A stretch of DNA of 64,000 nucleotides, taken from positions 558,001 through 622,000 of the forward strand of contig NZ_JAHLZZ010000001.1 of assembly GCF_018967845.1 (NCBI RefSeq). Reading direction: 5' to 3'. Each line of letters opens with the position of its first letter. The first letter of the stretch is position 1. Below, in pieces: positions 40,771 to 49,708 of the stretch. The position numbers were made by a program, and so were the translations under genes. Below the pieces are notes generated by a model, which worked only from the letters and a program-made list of their open reading frames with translations, was not told the origin of the DNA and ran no database searches. Origin of the DNA: Hymenobacter siberiensis (lineage in GTDB: Bacteria > Bacteroidota > Bacteroidia > Cytophagales > Hymenobacteraceae).

Positions 40771-42321
40771 ATGTTTTTATCGCAAGCAAAGCTACCAAAC
40801 CGCCGCGTAGCGCTCCTGATAGTGGCCATTTTTGGCGCGGCCTACGGCTCGCTGGCGCTGGTGAATCATTACCTGTTTCGGACTTACGCCTACGACCTGG
40901 GCATTTATAACCAGGCCCTGTGGGACTACGCGCACCTGCGCCTGAACACCAACTCGGTGATGCGCTACAACAATTTGCTCGGCGACCATTTCACGCTGGT
41001 GCAGCTGCTGTATGCCCCACTATACTACCTGTTTGGCTCCTACACGCTGGTGCTGGTGCAAATTACGCTGGTGCTGGGCGGCGGCTACGGCGCCTACCGG
41101 CTGCACCTGCTGCGCACTCAGGGCCGGCAGGCGGGCGCGGCGCTGGGCCTTTTAGTGCTGTTTCTGAGTACCTGGGGCATTTATTCGGCCCTGGCGTTTG
41201 ATTACCACGACAATGTGCTGGCCGCCATGCTGCTGCCCTGGCTGTTGTATTGGCTCGAAGCCGACCGCCGCGGCCGAGCCACCGGGGTGGCCGTGCTGAT
41301 GGCGGCCAGCAAGGAAAACATGGCGCTCTGGCTGGTTTTTATTGCCCTGGGGCTGGCCGTGCTGCACTGGCGCGAGCCGGCGCGGCGGCGCTGGGCGCTG
41401 GCCGTGGCCGGGGCAACGGCCGTTTATTTCCTGGTCGTGGTCAAGCTCATTATTCCGGGCCTGGGCTCGGGCGATGCTTACCTCTACCAACAGCAGTATG
41501 TTGCGGTGGGGCGCTCGGCGGGCGAGGCCCTGAATACGCTGCTTACGCGGCCAAGCTACGTACTGGGGCTGCTATTCAAAAACCACCTGGCCGACCCCAA
41601 CGGCGACTACGTGAAGGCCGAGCTGCACATCATGGTATTGCTCTCGGGTGGCCTGGCCCTGCTGCGCCGCCCGGCCTACCTGCTCATGCTGGCCCCCATT
41701 TATGGGCAGAAGCTGCTGTCGGGCAATATTGCACACTGGGGCATTAGTGCACAATACTCGGTAGAGTTCGTGCCCGTGCTGCATGCCGCCCTGAGCCACT
41801 GGCTGGCCCCGGCCACCCCTCGCCGTGCCAAGTGGCTGGCCATAGGCGCGGCCACGCTGGCCCTTGCCGCCACCATTGTATCGATGCAGGTACGCAAAGC
41901 GCACGGGTACGACAAGAGTGCGGCCCAGTTTTTCCGTAGCCGGCACTATCATCGCGAGTTTGATGCCGGAGCGGTACATCGGGCCCTGGCCCTGATACCG
42001 GCCAACGCGCGGGTAAGTGCTACCTCGCCTCTGGTGCCCCACCTGGCGGCCCGACCCTACATCTACCAGTTTCCCTACGTGGGCGATGCCGACTACATCG
42101 TAGCCTTGCGCCTAGAGTCGACCTACCCGCTCACTGTAGCCGCCCTCGATTCGCAGCTGACCGAATACCAAGGTAGTAGCCGCTGGCGCATGTTGCTGGA
42201 CCAGCCGCCCCTGCGGATATTGCAGCGTATCCACCCGCTGCCTGTGCCCAATCGGCGTTTTTTCGAGCGTCGGGGTATGGGCGGAAGTGACTCCACGCGC
42301 GGGCCGGGTGCCCGGCAGTAA
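40771..42321 (+). CDS. DUF2079-family polytopic membrane protein
   Basis: A 516-residue protein with about ten membrane segments. The N-terminal motif TYAYDLGIYNQALWDYAHLR, then NNLLGDHFTLVQLLYAPLYY, is characteristic of DUF2079, a GT-C-related family whose Asp/His loop probably binds a lipid-linked sugar. A second signature is FDYHDNVLAAMLLPW. The soluble C-terminus (about 380-516) is periplasmic by prediction. It lies directly upstream of the 3-hydroxyanthranilate dioxygenase gene with a 31-nt gap, a curious pairing without an obvious functional link. Confidence 0.82.
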   Translation: MFLSQAKLPNRRVALLIVAIFGAAYGSLALVNHYLFRTYAYDLGIYNQALWDYAHLRLNTNSVMRYNNLLGDHFTLVQLLYAPLYYLFGSYTLVLVQITLVLGGGYGAYRLHLLRTQGRQAGAALGLLVLFLSTWGIYSALAFDYHDNVLAAMLLPWLLYWLEADRRGRATGVAVLMAASKENMALWLVFIALGLAVLHWREPARRRWALAVAGATAVYFLVVVKLIIPGLGSGDAYLYQQQYVAVGRSAGEALNTLLTRPSYVLGLLFKNHLADPNGDYVKAELHIMVLLSGGLALLRRPAYLLMLAPIYGQKLLSGNIAHWGISAQYSVEFVPVLHAALSHWLAPATPRRAKWLAIGAATLALAATIVSMQVRKAHGYDKSAAQFFRSRHYHREFDAGAVHRALALIPANARVSATSPLVPHLAARPYIYQFPYVGDADYIVALRLESTYPLTVAALDSQLTEYQGSSRWRMLLDQPPLRILQRIHPLPVPNRRFFERRGMGGSDSTRGPGARQ

Positions 42322-42352
42322 ATTAGCCCCTGCAACTAACCCCACCCCACCC

Positions 42353-42889
42353 ATGATAGCCCGCCCTTTCAACATCCAGCAGTGGATTGATGAACACCGC
42401 CATTTGCTGAAGCCCCCGGTGGGCAACATGCAGGTTTTCAAAAGCAACCAGGATTTCATCGTGATGGTGGTGGGCGGCCCCAACGCCCGCAAAGACTACC
42501 ACGTGGATGCCGGCGAGGAGCTGTTCTGGCAGATTGAGGGCACGATGACCGTGAAAATCATCGAGGACGGCCAGCCGGTCGATATCACCATCGGCCCAGG
42601 CGAGATGTTTCTGCTGCCGCCCTACGTGCCCCACTCGCCACGCCGCCCGGCCGGCACCGTGGGCCTGGTGCTGGAGCGCTACCGCACCGCCGGCGAGCTC
42701 GACGGCTTCCAATGGTACTGCGAAAACTGCAGCAACAAACTATATGAGGAATTTGCCGAAATCACCGACATCGTGGCCCAGCTGCCGCCCATCATGAATG
42801 CCTTTTGGGCCAACGACGACCTGCGCACCTGCAAGGTGTGCGGCACTTATATGGAGGCGCCCGCACCGGTAGTGCCAGCCGCCGAATAA
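42353..42889 (+). CDS. nbaC: 3-hydroxyanthranilate 3,4-dioxygenase
   Basis: This Fe(II) cupin opens 3-hydroxyanthranilate to 2-amino-3-carboxymuconate semialdehyde (ACMS). The 178-residue protein shows the iron ligands His50, Glu56 (YHVDAGEELFWQIEG) and His94 (LPPYVPHSPRRP), substrate Arg47 and Arg97/98, and the bacterial rubredoxin-like second iron site Cys123/Cys126 (CENC) and Cys160/Cys163 (CKVC). Length matches characterised bacterial enzymes. The ATG at 42353 follows 31 nt after the DUF2079 gene. The product is the substrate of the decarboxylase encoded at 43034. Confidence 0.97.
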   Translation: MIARPFNIQQWIDEHRHLLKPPVGNMQVFKSNQDFIVMVVGGPNARKDYHVDAGEELFWQIEGTMTVKIIEDGQPVDITIGPGEMFLLPPYVPHSPRRPAGTVGLVLERYRTAGELDGFQWYCENCSNKLYEEFAEITDIVAQLPPIMNAFWANDDLRTCKVCGTYMEAPAPVVPAAE

Positions 42890-42894
42890 TTGCC

Positions 42895-42992
42895 GACCGT
42901 CATGCTGAGCGCGGTCGAAGCCCCTCTACCGCAACAGTAAATCTGATTACTTGCGCAGTAGAGAGGCTTCGGCTGCGCTCAGCATGACGGTC
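42895..42992. repeat. Family A inverted repeat between two kynurenine genes
   Basis: Arms 42895-42933 (GACCGTCATGCTGAGCGCGG..) and 42954-42992 pair with few mismatches around a 20-nt loop. CTTTTTCCC follows on the plus strand. It separates two co-directional genes of one pathway. Confidence 0.87.
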
Positions 42993-43033
42993 TTTTTCCC
43001 CACCCCACCTCCACCCCCCTCGCCCGCCCCGCC

Positions 43034-44083
43034 GTGTTGCCCCACCCTCTCAGCATCGATATCCACACCCACATTCTGCCCGAGCGCTGGCCCGACCTGC
43101 ACGAGCGGTATGGCTACGGGGGCTTTATCCGGCTCGACCACCACAAGCCCTGCTGCGCTCGCATGATGCAGGACGACAAGTTCTTCCGCGAAGTGCAGGA
43201 CAACTGCTGGGACCCGCAGGTGCGGATGCGCGAGTACGACCAGTTTGGGGTGCAGGTGCAGGTACTGAGTACGGTGCCCGTCATGTTCAGCTACTGGGCC
43301 CAGCCGCTGGACTGCCTCGACCTCAGCCAGTTGCTCAACGACCACATTGCCGACGTGGTGCGGCGCTACCCTACCCGTTTCGTGGGCCTGGGCACCATCC
43401 CGATGCAGGCCCCCAACCTGGCCATCCGGGAGCTGGAGCGCTGCATGAAAATCGGGCTGGCCGGCGTGCAGATTGGCTCGCATGTGAACGACTGGAACCT
43501 GGACGCGCCGGAGTTATTCGAAATCTTCGCCGCCGCCGAGGAGCTGGGTGCCTGCGTATTTGTGCACCCCTGGGACATGATGGCCCAGCAGAAAATGCCC
43601 AAATACTGGCTACCCTGGCTGGTGGGCATGCCCGCCGAAAGCACGCTGGCCCTCTGCTCCCTCATATTTGGCGGGGTGCTGGAGCGCCTGCCCAACCTGC
43701 GCGTGGCCGTGGCCCACGGCGGGGGCTCATTTGCCAGCACCATTGGGCGCATCGAGCACGGCTGGCAGGTGCGGCCTGACCTCTGCGCCGTCGACAACCC
43801 GCACAACCCGCGCCGGTACCTGGGCAAGTTTTGGGTCGATTCGCTGGTGCACGACCCGCTGATGCTCGACTACCTGATGAAAACCCTGGGGGCTGATAAA
43901 ATCACGCTCGGCACCGACTACCCGTTTCCGCTGGGCGAGCTGGAGCCGGGCCAGCTCATCAAGTCCATGCCGTTTTCAGACGACATCAAAGCCCGGATGC
44001 TGGGCCAGAACGCGCTGGACTGGCTGGGGCTGACGGCCGGGCAGTTTGGGTACTCTTCTCATCCGCTGACGGCCGCGCGGTAA
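43034..44083 (+). CDS. nbaD: 2-amino-3-carboxymuconate-6-semialdehyde decarboxylase
   Basis: ACMSD removes CO2 from ACMS to give 2-aminomuconate semialdehyde, diverting kynurenine carbon from quinolinate. The 349-residue amidohydrolase-fold protein has zinc ligands His11 and His13 ([12 protein letters not shown]), His178 ([10 protein letters not shown]), catalytic His228 (VAVAHGGG) and Asp295 ([11 protein letters not shown]), positions matching the human enzyme (6, 8, 174, 224, 291). The start is a GTG at 43034 (reading GTG TTG CCC CAC); no ATG is near. Pathway neighbours are at 42353 and 47465. Confidence 0.96.
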   Translation: MLPHPLSIDIHTHILPERWPDLHERYGYGGFIRLDHHKPCCARMMQDDKFFREVQDNCWDPQVRMREYDQFGVQVQVLSTVPVMFSYWAQPLDCLDLSQLLNDHIADVVRRYPTRFVGLGTIPMQAPNLAIRELERCMKIGLAGVQIGSHVNDWNLDAPELFEIFAAAEELGACVFVHPWDMMAQQKMPKYWLPWLVGMPAESTLALCSLIFGGVLERLPNLRVAVAHGGGSFASTIGRIEHGWQVRPDLCAVDNPHNPRRYLGKFWVDSLVHDPLMLDYLMKTLGADKITLGTDYPFPLGELEPGQLIKSMPFSDDIKARMLGQNALDWLGLTAGQFGYSSHPLTAAR

Positions 44084-44219
44084 GCGCCTGCCCCCGCCAC
44101 AAAGTACGTTGCTGAGCGTGGATGCTAACGCCGGGCTCATCTCTGCGTGGTGGCACTTTATTTTGTTACGGATTACCCTTTCCTGCTGCCCGGCGCAAGC
44201 CTTCTATCCTTCCAACCAC

Positions 44220-45713
44220 TTGTCACAAGTCCTCCCCCCTGCCCCCGTCGCCCCCCAACCGGCGCGGAAGCGGGCTGCCGCCTGGTTTGCTCAGCACCCT
44301 GCCTGGGGGGCGGTTGTATTGCTCGGCATTCTGTTCGGCATTCACCTGTATACCAACCGATACCACGAAAACCATTACGATGCCCAGGGCTACTGGGAAC
44401 TGGCCAACAAATACTGGGGCACCGGCCGCGTCGAGCTGCTATCCTTCGACAATATTCTGCGGGGCTATCTGTTTCCCCTGCTAATTTCGCCTTTCACCCT
44501 GCTCACGGCCTACTTTGGCTGGAAGCCGATTAACATCACCCGGGGGTTTGGGCTCGGCACGGCGGTGCTGCTGTTTGGCGTGGTGGGGCCCGGGTTGTGG
44601 CGCGCGCTGCGTGGGCCGTTGGCCCCGGCCGTGCCGCTGGGCCGCCGGCTGGTATTTGGCCTGCTGGGCTTTTTGATGTGGCGCGACTATTTCAACTTTG
44701 CCCTCACCGATTTTCCGGCGTTGCTGGCCCTGCTGGCGGGCATCTGGGCATTGTTGCGGCACCGGCAGTTGGTTTGGGGCGGCTTATTAGCCGGTATGGC
44801 GGTGGGGGCAGCCCTCAACTTTCGGCCCGTATATGCGGCCACCCTGCCCCTCGTGCTGCTATTGAGCGTGTGGCCCCGCGAGCGGCCTACTACTGGCGGC
44901 AGGTGGCTCGGGGCATTGCATTGGGTGCGGGGGGGCACTTTCCTGCTCGGCGTTGCCTTGGTGCTGGCTCCCCAACTGCTCATCAATCGGGCGCATTTCG
45001 ACAGCAATAGCCCGCTGGTGCTCACGGCCCCGCCCGACAGCCCCAACCTGTACCTCTCGCAGGTGCACGGGGGACTGTTCATCCAGAAATACGAAACGAC
45101 GGTGGGGGTAGACTACCCCACTCCCAGCGTGGTGTTTCGGGATGCCACCGGCGATGCCCTGGCCACCGAGGCCCAGCTGCCGCCCGACATGTCGTTTGCG
45201 GACTACTTGGCCATGGCCGGCCACTACCCGGGGCCGCTGCTGGCGCTCTGGCTCCGGCACCTTTTCAACGGGCTCGACCTGCAATACCCAACGCCCTATC
45301 CCCAGGCCATATTTGTCAACACCTCTGCCCTGGCCCTCACCAACTACCTGGTGCTCATCACCGGAATATTAGTGCTGGTTCGGCTGGGCTGGCGGCGGCT
45401 TACGTGGTCCCGCGGCCCGGCCATTATTGTGTTGCTCATTTTACTGGGGCCGTGCGCCGCTACCTTGCCGGTGGTGATGGAATGCCGGTTTCTGATGCCG
45501 CTGCACCTGCTGTTGTGCGCCATGGTTGCCTTTGGGGCTCATCCGCTGCGGCAATGGCGGGCGGCTTCGCTGGGCCGGCGGGCCGCCGGCTTCGCCCTCT
45601 ACGGGCTGTTGGTGGTGGGTAGTTTTGCGGTTTCGGCCAGTACCCAGCGCCAGCTGGAAGCGAAGCCCCGCCTGCTTTTCAAGTGGCAGGAGCCCGTGCC
45701 GGGGTCGTGGTAG
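44220..45713 (+). CDS. Polytopic GT-C-like membrane protein, paralog 1
   Basis: The 497-residue protein has about ten membrane segments. The first loop holds YDAQGYWELANKYWGTGRVE and LSFDNILRGYLFPLL, further on RDYFNFALTDFPALLALLAG and NFRPVYAATLPLVLLLSVWP, and near the end MECRFLMPLHLLL. The DAxxYW/RxYF/NFRPxY pattern suggests a GT-C glycosyltransferase. No ATG is available at the N-terminus; a TTG at 44220 gives a length equal to that of the paralog at 45910 (496). A TTG at 44109 would add 37 residues. The two genes are tandem duplicates separated by a kynU fragment. Confidence 0.72.
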   Translation: MSQVLPPAPVAPQPARKRAAAWFAQHPAWGAVVLLGILFGIHLYTNRYHENHYDAQGYWELANKYWGTGRVELLSFDNILRGYLFPLLISPFTLLTAYFGWKPINITRGFGLGTAVLLFGVVGPGLWRALRGPLAPAVPLGRRLVFGLLGFLMWRDYFNFALTDFPALLALLAGIWALLRHRQLVWGGLLAGMAVGAALNFRPVYAATLPLVLLLSVWPRERPTTGGRWLGALHWVRGGTFLLGVALVLAPQLLINRAHFDSNSPLVLTAPPDSPNLYLSQVHGGLFIQKYETTVGVDYPTPSVVFRDATGDALATEAQLPPDMSFADYLAMAGHYPGPLLALWLRHLFNGLDLQYPTPYPQAIFVNTSALALTNYLVLITGILVLVRLGWRRLTWSRGPAIIVLLILLGPCAATLPVVMECRFLMPLHLLLCAMVAFGAHPLRQWRAASLGRRAAGFALYGLLVVGSFAVSASTQRQLEAKPRLLFKWQEPVPGSW

Positions 45714-45759
45714 GCCATATTTTGTTAGCATCGGCGCGGCCTTTGCTCCGACCTTTACA

Positions 45760-45892
45760 CCCCTGGAGTGGTGGTGATGAACACCCTGACCGTGAACCCA
45801 CACCTGCTGCTGCTACGGTCGTTTTACCACCCCGCCGGCGCGCGCTACAAAATTCTGATGGAAGGTGGCACGCTCCCGTCGGACCAGTACGC
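45760..45892 (+). pseudogene. Decayed kynureninase fragment
   Basis: These 133 nt align with intact kynU at 47747-47877 at about 80 percent identity by eye. The frame from the ATG at 45777 gives [20 protein letters not shown] and then [19 protein letters not shown] before TGA, against MNNLSVNLHLLLVSFYRPTG and [18 protein letters not shown] in KynU (residues 101-138). Upstream, CCCCTGGAG matches kynU, but a 1-nt deletion then breaks the frame, and one extra codon is present. It is a remnant of a second kynU: no N-terminus, no PLP lysine region. It shows that a [membrane gene + kynU] unit was duplicated and one kynU was lost. Confidence 0.85.
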
Positions 45893-45909
45893 TTGACTTA
45901 ATGTGAATA

Positions 45910-47400
45910 ATGCCTTTTAGAATGCTACCCAATTCCGCTGCAACCACTTCCCCTTCCCGCATCACTGCCTGGGTCGGCCGCCATCCGGGCTGGCTGGCTT
46001 GGCTGGTCCTGACCCTCCTGTTTTCCATTTATTTACTTAGCAGTGAACCGCTACCTATTATCTACGATGCGAAAGAGTACTGGCAGCTAGCCGAGAAATA
46101 CCGGGCCAACGGAGATTTCCGCTTTCTGGCTTTCGACAGCGTGTTGCGGGGCTACCTGTTTCCACTGCTGCTCTCGGGATTGGTTTGGCTGCTTCAGCAC
46201 GTCGCCCTGACCCCGCTCGATTTGACCAGGGCCATGGGGGCAGTTACGGCGGGCCTGCTCTTTGGCGTGGTGATGCCCGGCCTGTGGCGGGCGCTCCAGC
46301 CGATGGGCAGCCCACCGGTGCCCCTGGGCCGGCGCCTAATGCTTGGAGCCCTGGGCTTTGCGTTCTGGCGTGGCTACTTCAATTTTCCGCTCAGCGATTT
46401 TCCGGCCTTGCTGGCACTGGCCGGCGGCCTGTGGATGGCCGTGCGGAGCCGGTCGGTGGGGAGCGGGCTGCTGGTGGGCCTGTGCGTGGCAGCGGCGGCT
46501 AATTTCCGGCCGGTATATGCGGCCACGCTGCCGCTAGTGCTCCTGCTCAGCCTGTGGCCCCAGCCCGGGGCAGCACGGCCCCAATGGCTGGTCTGGTTCC
46601 GCGGGCTGGCCGTGGTAGCGGGCATGGCCCTGGTAATGGCTCCCCAGGTAGCCGTCAACCAAGAGCATTTTGGCGTTCGCAGCCCATTTGTGCTCACCGA
46701 CCGGCCCGGGAAGCCCAGCTTGTATCTTAATCAGCTGGAGTGGGGGCTGCGCTACCAGAAATACGAAACCAGCATAGCCGCCGACTACCCGATTCCGCCC
46801 ATGGTTTTTGGGAGCAGAGAAGGTTATCAGCTGTGGACAGATAGTGGCCTGAACAGACTAACCACCTATGCGCAGTACGGGCAAATTGCCCAATCGGCCC
46901 CGCTCACGGTGGCTTCCATATGGTTGGTTCACTTGTTCAATGGCCTGGATTTACAGTATACCACCCCGTACGTTCAGCGGGTTTATGCTTCTACCTGGGG
47001 CCTTGCCTGGTTGAATTACACGGTTTTATTTGGGGGCTTCTGTGTGCTCGCCAGTCGGGTGCGCCGTCGGCCCTGGCGCAGCTATGTGCCCATTGCGCTA
47101 GTGTTGGCAGCCTTTCTCGGCCCGTGCCTGGCTACGCTGCCGGTGGCCATGGAATGCCGCTTTCTATTGCCGATACACCTCATTCTTTACGCGGGCTTTG
47201 CGTTTGGGGCGCAGCCGCTGGCCTTCTGGCGGCGCAGCGACCTGCGTCAGCACCTGGCCGGCGTGGCCCTGTATGCCACCGTGGTAGTGAGCTGCTTCAT
47301 CGTATCGACCAATATGCAGCTCAGCCTGGACAAAGCTCCTCGCTACGTTTTCAAATGGCAGCGGCCGGAAGTCGGGCCGCCAAAAGTCGTGACGTGGTAA
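45910..47400 (+). CDS. Polytopic GT-C-like membrane protein, paralog 2
   Basis: The 496-residue protein from the ATG at 45910 (MPFRMLPNSAATTSPSRITA) aligns end to end with the protein encoded at 44220: YDAKEYWQLAEKYRANGDFR, LAFDSVLRGYLFPLLLSG, RGYFNFPLSDFPALLALAGG, NFRPVYAATLPLVLLLSLWP, HLFNGLDLQYTTPYVQRVYA, MECRFLLPIHLIL. The paralogs share the loop residues expected at a GT-C active site. An internal ATG four codons in is also possible. Function is inferred as for paralog 1. Intact kynU follows after 64 nt. Confidence 0.75.
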   Translation: MPFRMLPNSAATTSPSRITAWVGRHPGWLAWLVLTLLFSIYLLSSEPLPIIYDAKEYWQLAEKYRANGDFRFLAFDSVLRGYLFPLLLSGLVWLLQHVALTPLDLTRAMGAVTAGLLFGVVMPGLWRALQPMGSPPVPLGRRLMLGALGFAFWRGYFNFPLSDFPALLALAGGLWMAVRSRSVGSGLLVGLCVAAAANFRPVYAATLPLVLLLSLWPQPGAARPQWLVWFRGLAVVAGMALVMAPQVAVNQEHFGVRSPFVLTDRPGKPSLYLNQLEWGLRYQKYETSIAADYPIPPMVFGSREGYQLWTDSGLNRLTTYAQYGQIAQSAPLTVASIWLVHLFNGLDLQYTTPYVQRVYASTWGLAWLNYTVLFGGFCVLASRVRRRPWRSYVPIALVLAAFLGPCLATLPVAMECRFLLPIHLILYAGFAFGAQPLAFWRRSDLRQHLAGVALYATVVVSCFIVSTNMQLSLDKAPRYVFKWQRPEVGPPKVVTW

Positions 47401-47464
47401 CTCCCTGCCAAACAACGCTATTTTTTGCCCGCCTGCCGTTTCGGCGGCTTATTACCACTCAGTC

Positions 47465-48733
47465 ATGAATCCTTTGGCCCCCTCCACCGCCCACCTCGAC
47501 GCTGCCGACCCGCTGGCCGCTTTCCGCCAGGAGTTTCACCTGCCGCCCGGCCCCGATGGCCGGCCCTGCGCCTACTTCTGCGGCAACTCGCTGGGGCTGA
47601 TGCCGAAAGCTGCCCGAGCCGCCGTCGAGCAGGAGTTTGCCACTTGGGAGCGGCTGGGCGTGGAAGGCCATTTTCAGGCCCCCTCGTTCTGGATGCACTT
47701 CCACGACACCCTCACCGAGGCCACGGCCCGGCTGGTGGGCGCCCTGCCCCTGGAGGTAGTCGTGATGAACAACCTGAGCGTAAACCTGCACTTGCTACTG
47801 GTGTCGTTTTACCGCCCCACGGGCTCGCGCTACAAGATTTTGATGGAAGGCGGCGCATTTCCATCGGACCAGTACGCCATCGAAAGCCAGGCCCGCCTGC
47901 ACGGCCTCGACCCCGCCGAGGCCATTGTGGAGCTGGTACCGCGCCCCGGCGAGCACACCCTGCGCACAGCAGACATTGAAGCCAAAATCGCGGAGCTGGG
48001 CGACTCGCTGGCCACCGTCCTCATCGGCGGGGTGAACTACTACACCGGGCAGGCCTTCGACATGGCCGCCATTGCCCGGGCGGGCCACGCCGTGGGGGCC
48101 TACGTGGGCTTCGACCTGGCCCATGCCGCCGGCAACCTGGAACTGCACCTGCACGACTGGGATGTGGATTTTGCCTGCTGGTGCACCTATAAGTACCTCA
48201 ACTCCGGCCCCGGCGGCACCTCGGGCGTGTTTGTGCACGAGCGGTTTGCCCAGCGGCCCGACCTTGTGCGGCTGGCCGGCTGGTGGGGTCACGATGCCTC
48301 GGTGCGCTTCCAGATGAAAAAAGGCTTCCGGCCCATGGCCGGCGCGGCCGGCTGGCAGCTCTCCAACGCCCAGATTTTCCCAATGGCCATTCACCGCGCC
48401 AGCCTCGAAATCGTGGACCGGGCCGGGGGCATGGCCGCGCTGCGCCGCAAAAGCGAGCAGCTCACCGCCCGCCTCGAAAGCCTCATCCACGGCCTGGGCC
48501 TGCCGGCCAATAAGCTCGAAATCATCACGCCCGCCGACCCGGCCCAGCGCGGCTGCCAGCTCTCGGTGCTGGTGCACGAGCGGGGCCGCGAGCTATTCGA
48601 TTTCCTGGCCGCCCAGGGCATCATCGCCGACTGGCGCGAACCGAATGTCATCCGCCTGGCACCCGTCCCGCTCTATAATTCGTTTGAGGATGTGGAACGG
48701 GTGGGCGCGGCGCTGGCGCGCTTCTTCAGTTAA
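47465..48733 (+). CDS. kynU: Kynureninase
   Basis: KynU is the PLP enzyme that cleaves kynurenine or 3-hydroxykynurenine to (3-hydroxy)anthranilate and alanine. The 422-residue protein has CAYFCGNSLGLMPKAA near 35, the FPSDQYAIESQ stretch near 132, YVGFDLAHAAGNL with Asp217 and His220, and the Schiff-base Lys243 in CTYKYLNSGPGG. Further hallmarks are LAGWWGHD and FRPMAGAAGWQLSNAQI. Length is typical. With the genes at 42353 and 43034 it leads from 3-hydroxykynurenine to aminomuconate semialdehyde; kynurenine 3-monooxygenase and tryptophan dioxygenase are not in the window. Confidence 0.97.
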   Translation: MNPLAPSTAHLDAADPLAAFRQEFHLPPGPDGRPCAYFCGNSLGLMPKAARAAVEQEFATWERLGVEGHFQAPSFWMHFHDTLTEATARLVGALPLEVVVMNNLSVNLHLLLVSFYRPTGSRYKILMEGGAFPSDQYAIESQARLHGLDPAEAIVELVPRPGEHTLRTADIEAKIAELGDSLATVLIGGVNYYTGQAFDMAAIARAGHAVGAYVGFDLAHAAGNLELHLHDWDVDFACWCTYKYLNSGPGGTSGVFVHERFAQRPDLVRLAGWWGHDASVRFQMKKGFRPMAGAAGWQLSNAQIFPMAIHRASLEIVDRAGGMAALRRKSEQLTARLESLIHGLGLPANKLEIITPADPAQRGCQLSVLVHERGRELFDFLAAQGIIADWREPNVIRLAPVPLYNSFEDVERVGAALARFFS

Positions 48734-48736
48734 GCG

Positions 48737-48991
48737 TTAGGAGTTGTGAGTTGAAACCGCCTTGCTGCCGATGACTGCCAAGCCCCGTTTTCATTCAACG
48801 AAGCTGTTTAGAAAGTCCCCGAACGGTCATGCAGCGCGCAGCGAAGCATCTTGCTCGCATCCTCAGGCCCGTTCAACGAGGCGAGCAAGATGCTGCGCTC
48901 TGAATGACCGTTTGAGTACCTTTTGTGACTTTCTAAACAACTCCAACAACTCCAGTTTTCAACTCACAACTTTTAACTCACAACTCTTAAC
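48737..48991. repeat. Outer AT-rich inverted repeat enclosing a family B element
   Basis: The outer arms are TTAGGAGTTGTGAGTTGAAA (48737-48756) and TTTCAACTCACAACTTTTAA-type sequence with a partial tandem copy (48957-48991). Between them lies the dispersed element 48800-48942. The 266-nt gap between kynU and the next gene holds no supported coding frame. Confidence 0.75.
48800..48942. repeat. Family B element with a family A hairpin at its tip
   Basis: It starts GAAGCTGTTTAGAAAGTC and ends ACTTTCTAAACAACT, like the copy at 13177-13263, with the same asymmetric arm differences. The tip differs: this copy carries GCGAAGCATCTTGCTCGCAT and its complement, i.e. a family A-like hairpin, where the 13177 copy has only a few bases. 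Confidence 0.87.
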
Positions 48992-48999
48992 TAGAAAAG

Positions 49000-49698
49000 A
49001 TGGAAGATTACGCCGCTAAGATGCTGCTCAAAACCGACGTGGCCCTGCGCGAATACGTGACCGGCCATGTCCAGTACCGCGAGGCCGCCGTGCTCGCCGC
49101 GCTCGATGAGCTGCGCCGCCGGGGCCAGCCCGCCCCCGAGGAAGCCGCCCTGCGCCCCGCCCTCGAAGCCGGAGCCGCCGCCCAGCGCCCCCTCGACGAA
49201 GCCGCCGCCGAAGCTGCGCAAGACCGGACCCGGCCGGCTGAAACCCCCGATGCCATTGAACCCGATGAAACTGCGCCCGCGCTGTATTCGCCGGTGACCA
49301 TCGTGCTGTTTTCCATTCCATTCACCTTTATAGCAGGCGGCGTGCTACTGGGCCTCAACCTGTGGCGGCTGGGCCGCAAGCAGGCCTTACTGGGGCTGGT
49401 GGTCTTCATTGTGACCTATCTGCTGGCCGGGGTGCTGGCCCTGAGCTGGGCCCTGCCCCGCTACGGCCTGAGCCCGTGGTACGGGCCGCTGTTTAACCTG
49501 CCCGCTATTCTGGCTTACGTGCTGTGGTTCTGGCCGCGCTACGTGGGGCAGCCGGTGTACCGCAACCGTAGCTGGCTACCGCCGCTACTGCTGTGCTTTG
49601 CCCTGGCTTACGGGGCCCAGCACTTCCAATCCTATATGCTGAAGCAGCAGCCCAAGGAAATGCAGCAGGAATTTGAGCGCATGATACCGAAGGAGTAG
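49000..49698 (+). CDS. Membrane protein of unknown function
   Basis: The 232-residue protein begins MEDYAAKMLLKTDVALREYV and has a soluble N-terminal domain (1-95) that is Ala/Glu/Arg-rich and helical, with VAALDELRRRGQPAPEEAAL suggesting a short coiled coil. Four membrane segments follow (about 97-118, 128-150, 160-176, 190-207). I recognise no family. It converges with the gene ending at 49709 across only 10 nt, one of the few gaps without an inverted repeat. Confidence 0.7.
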   Translation: MEDYAAKMLLKTDVALREYVTGHVQYREAAVLAALDELRRRGQPAPEEAALRPALEAGAAAQRPLDEAAAEAAQDRTRPAETPDAIEPDETAPALYSPVTIVLFSIPFTFIAGGVLLGLNLWRLGRKQALLGLVVFIVTYLLAGVLALSWALPRYGLSPWYGPLFNLPAILAYVLWFWPRYVGQPVYRNRSWLPPLLLCFALAYGAQHFQSYMLKQQPKEMQQEFERMIPKE

Positions 49699-49708
49699 GG
49701 CCGTCGGC

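Noticed and set aside
45777..45896. Independent 39-residue small protein
   Set aside because: It aligns with kynureninase residues 101-138, is preceded by further kynU-like sequence out of frame, and has no sign of a start region of its own, so it is a gene remnant.
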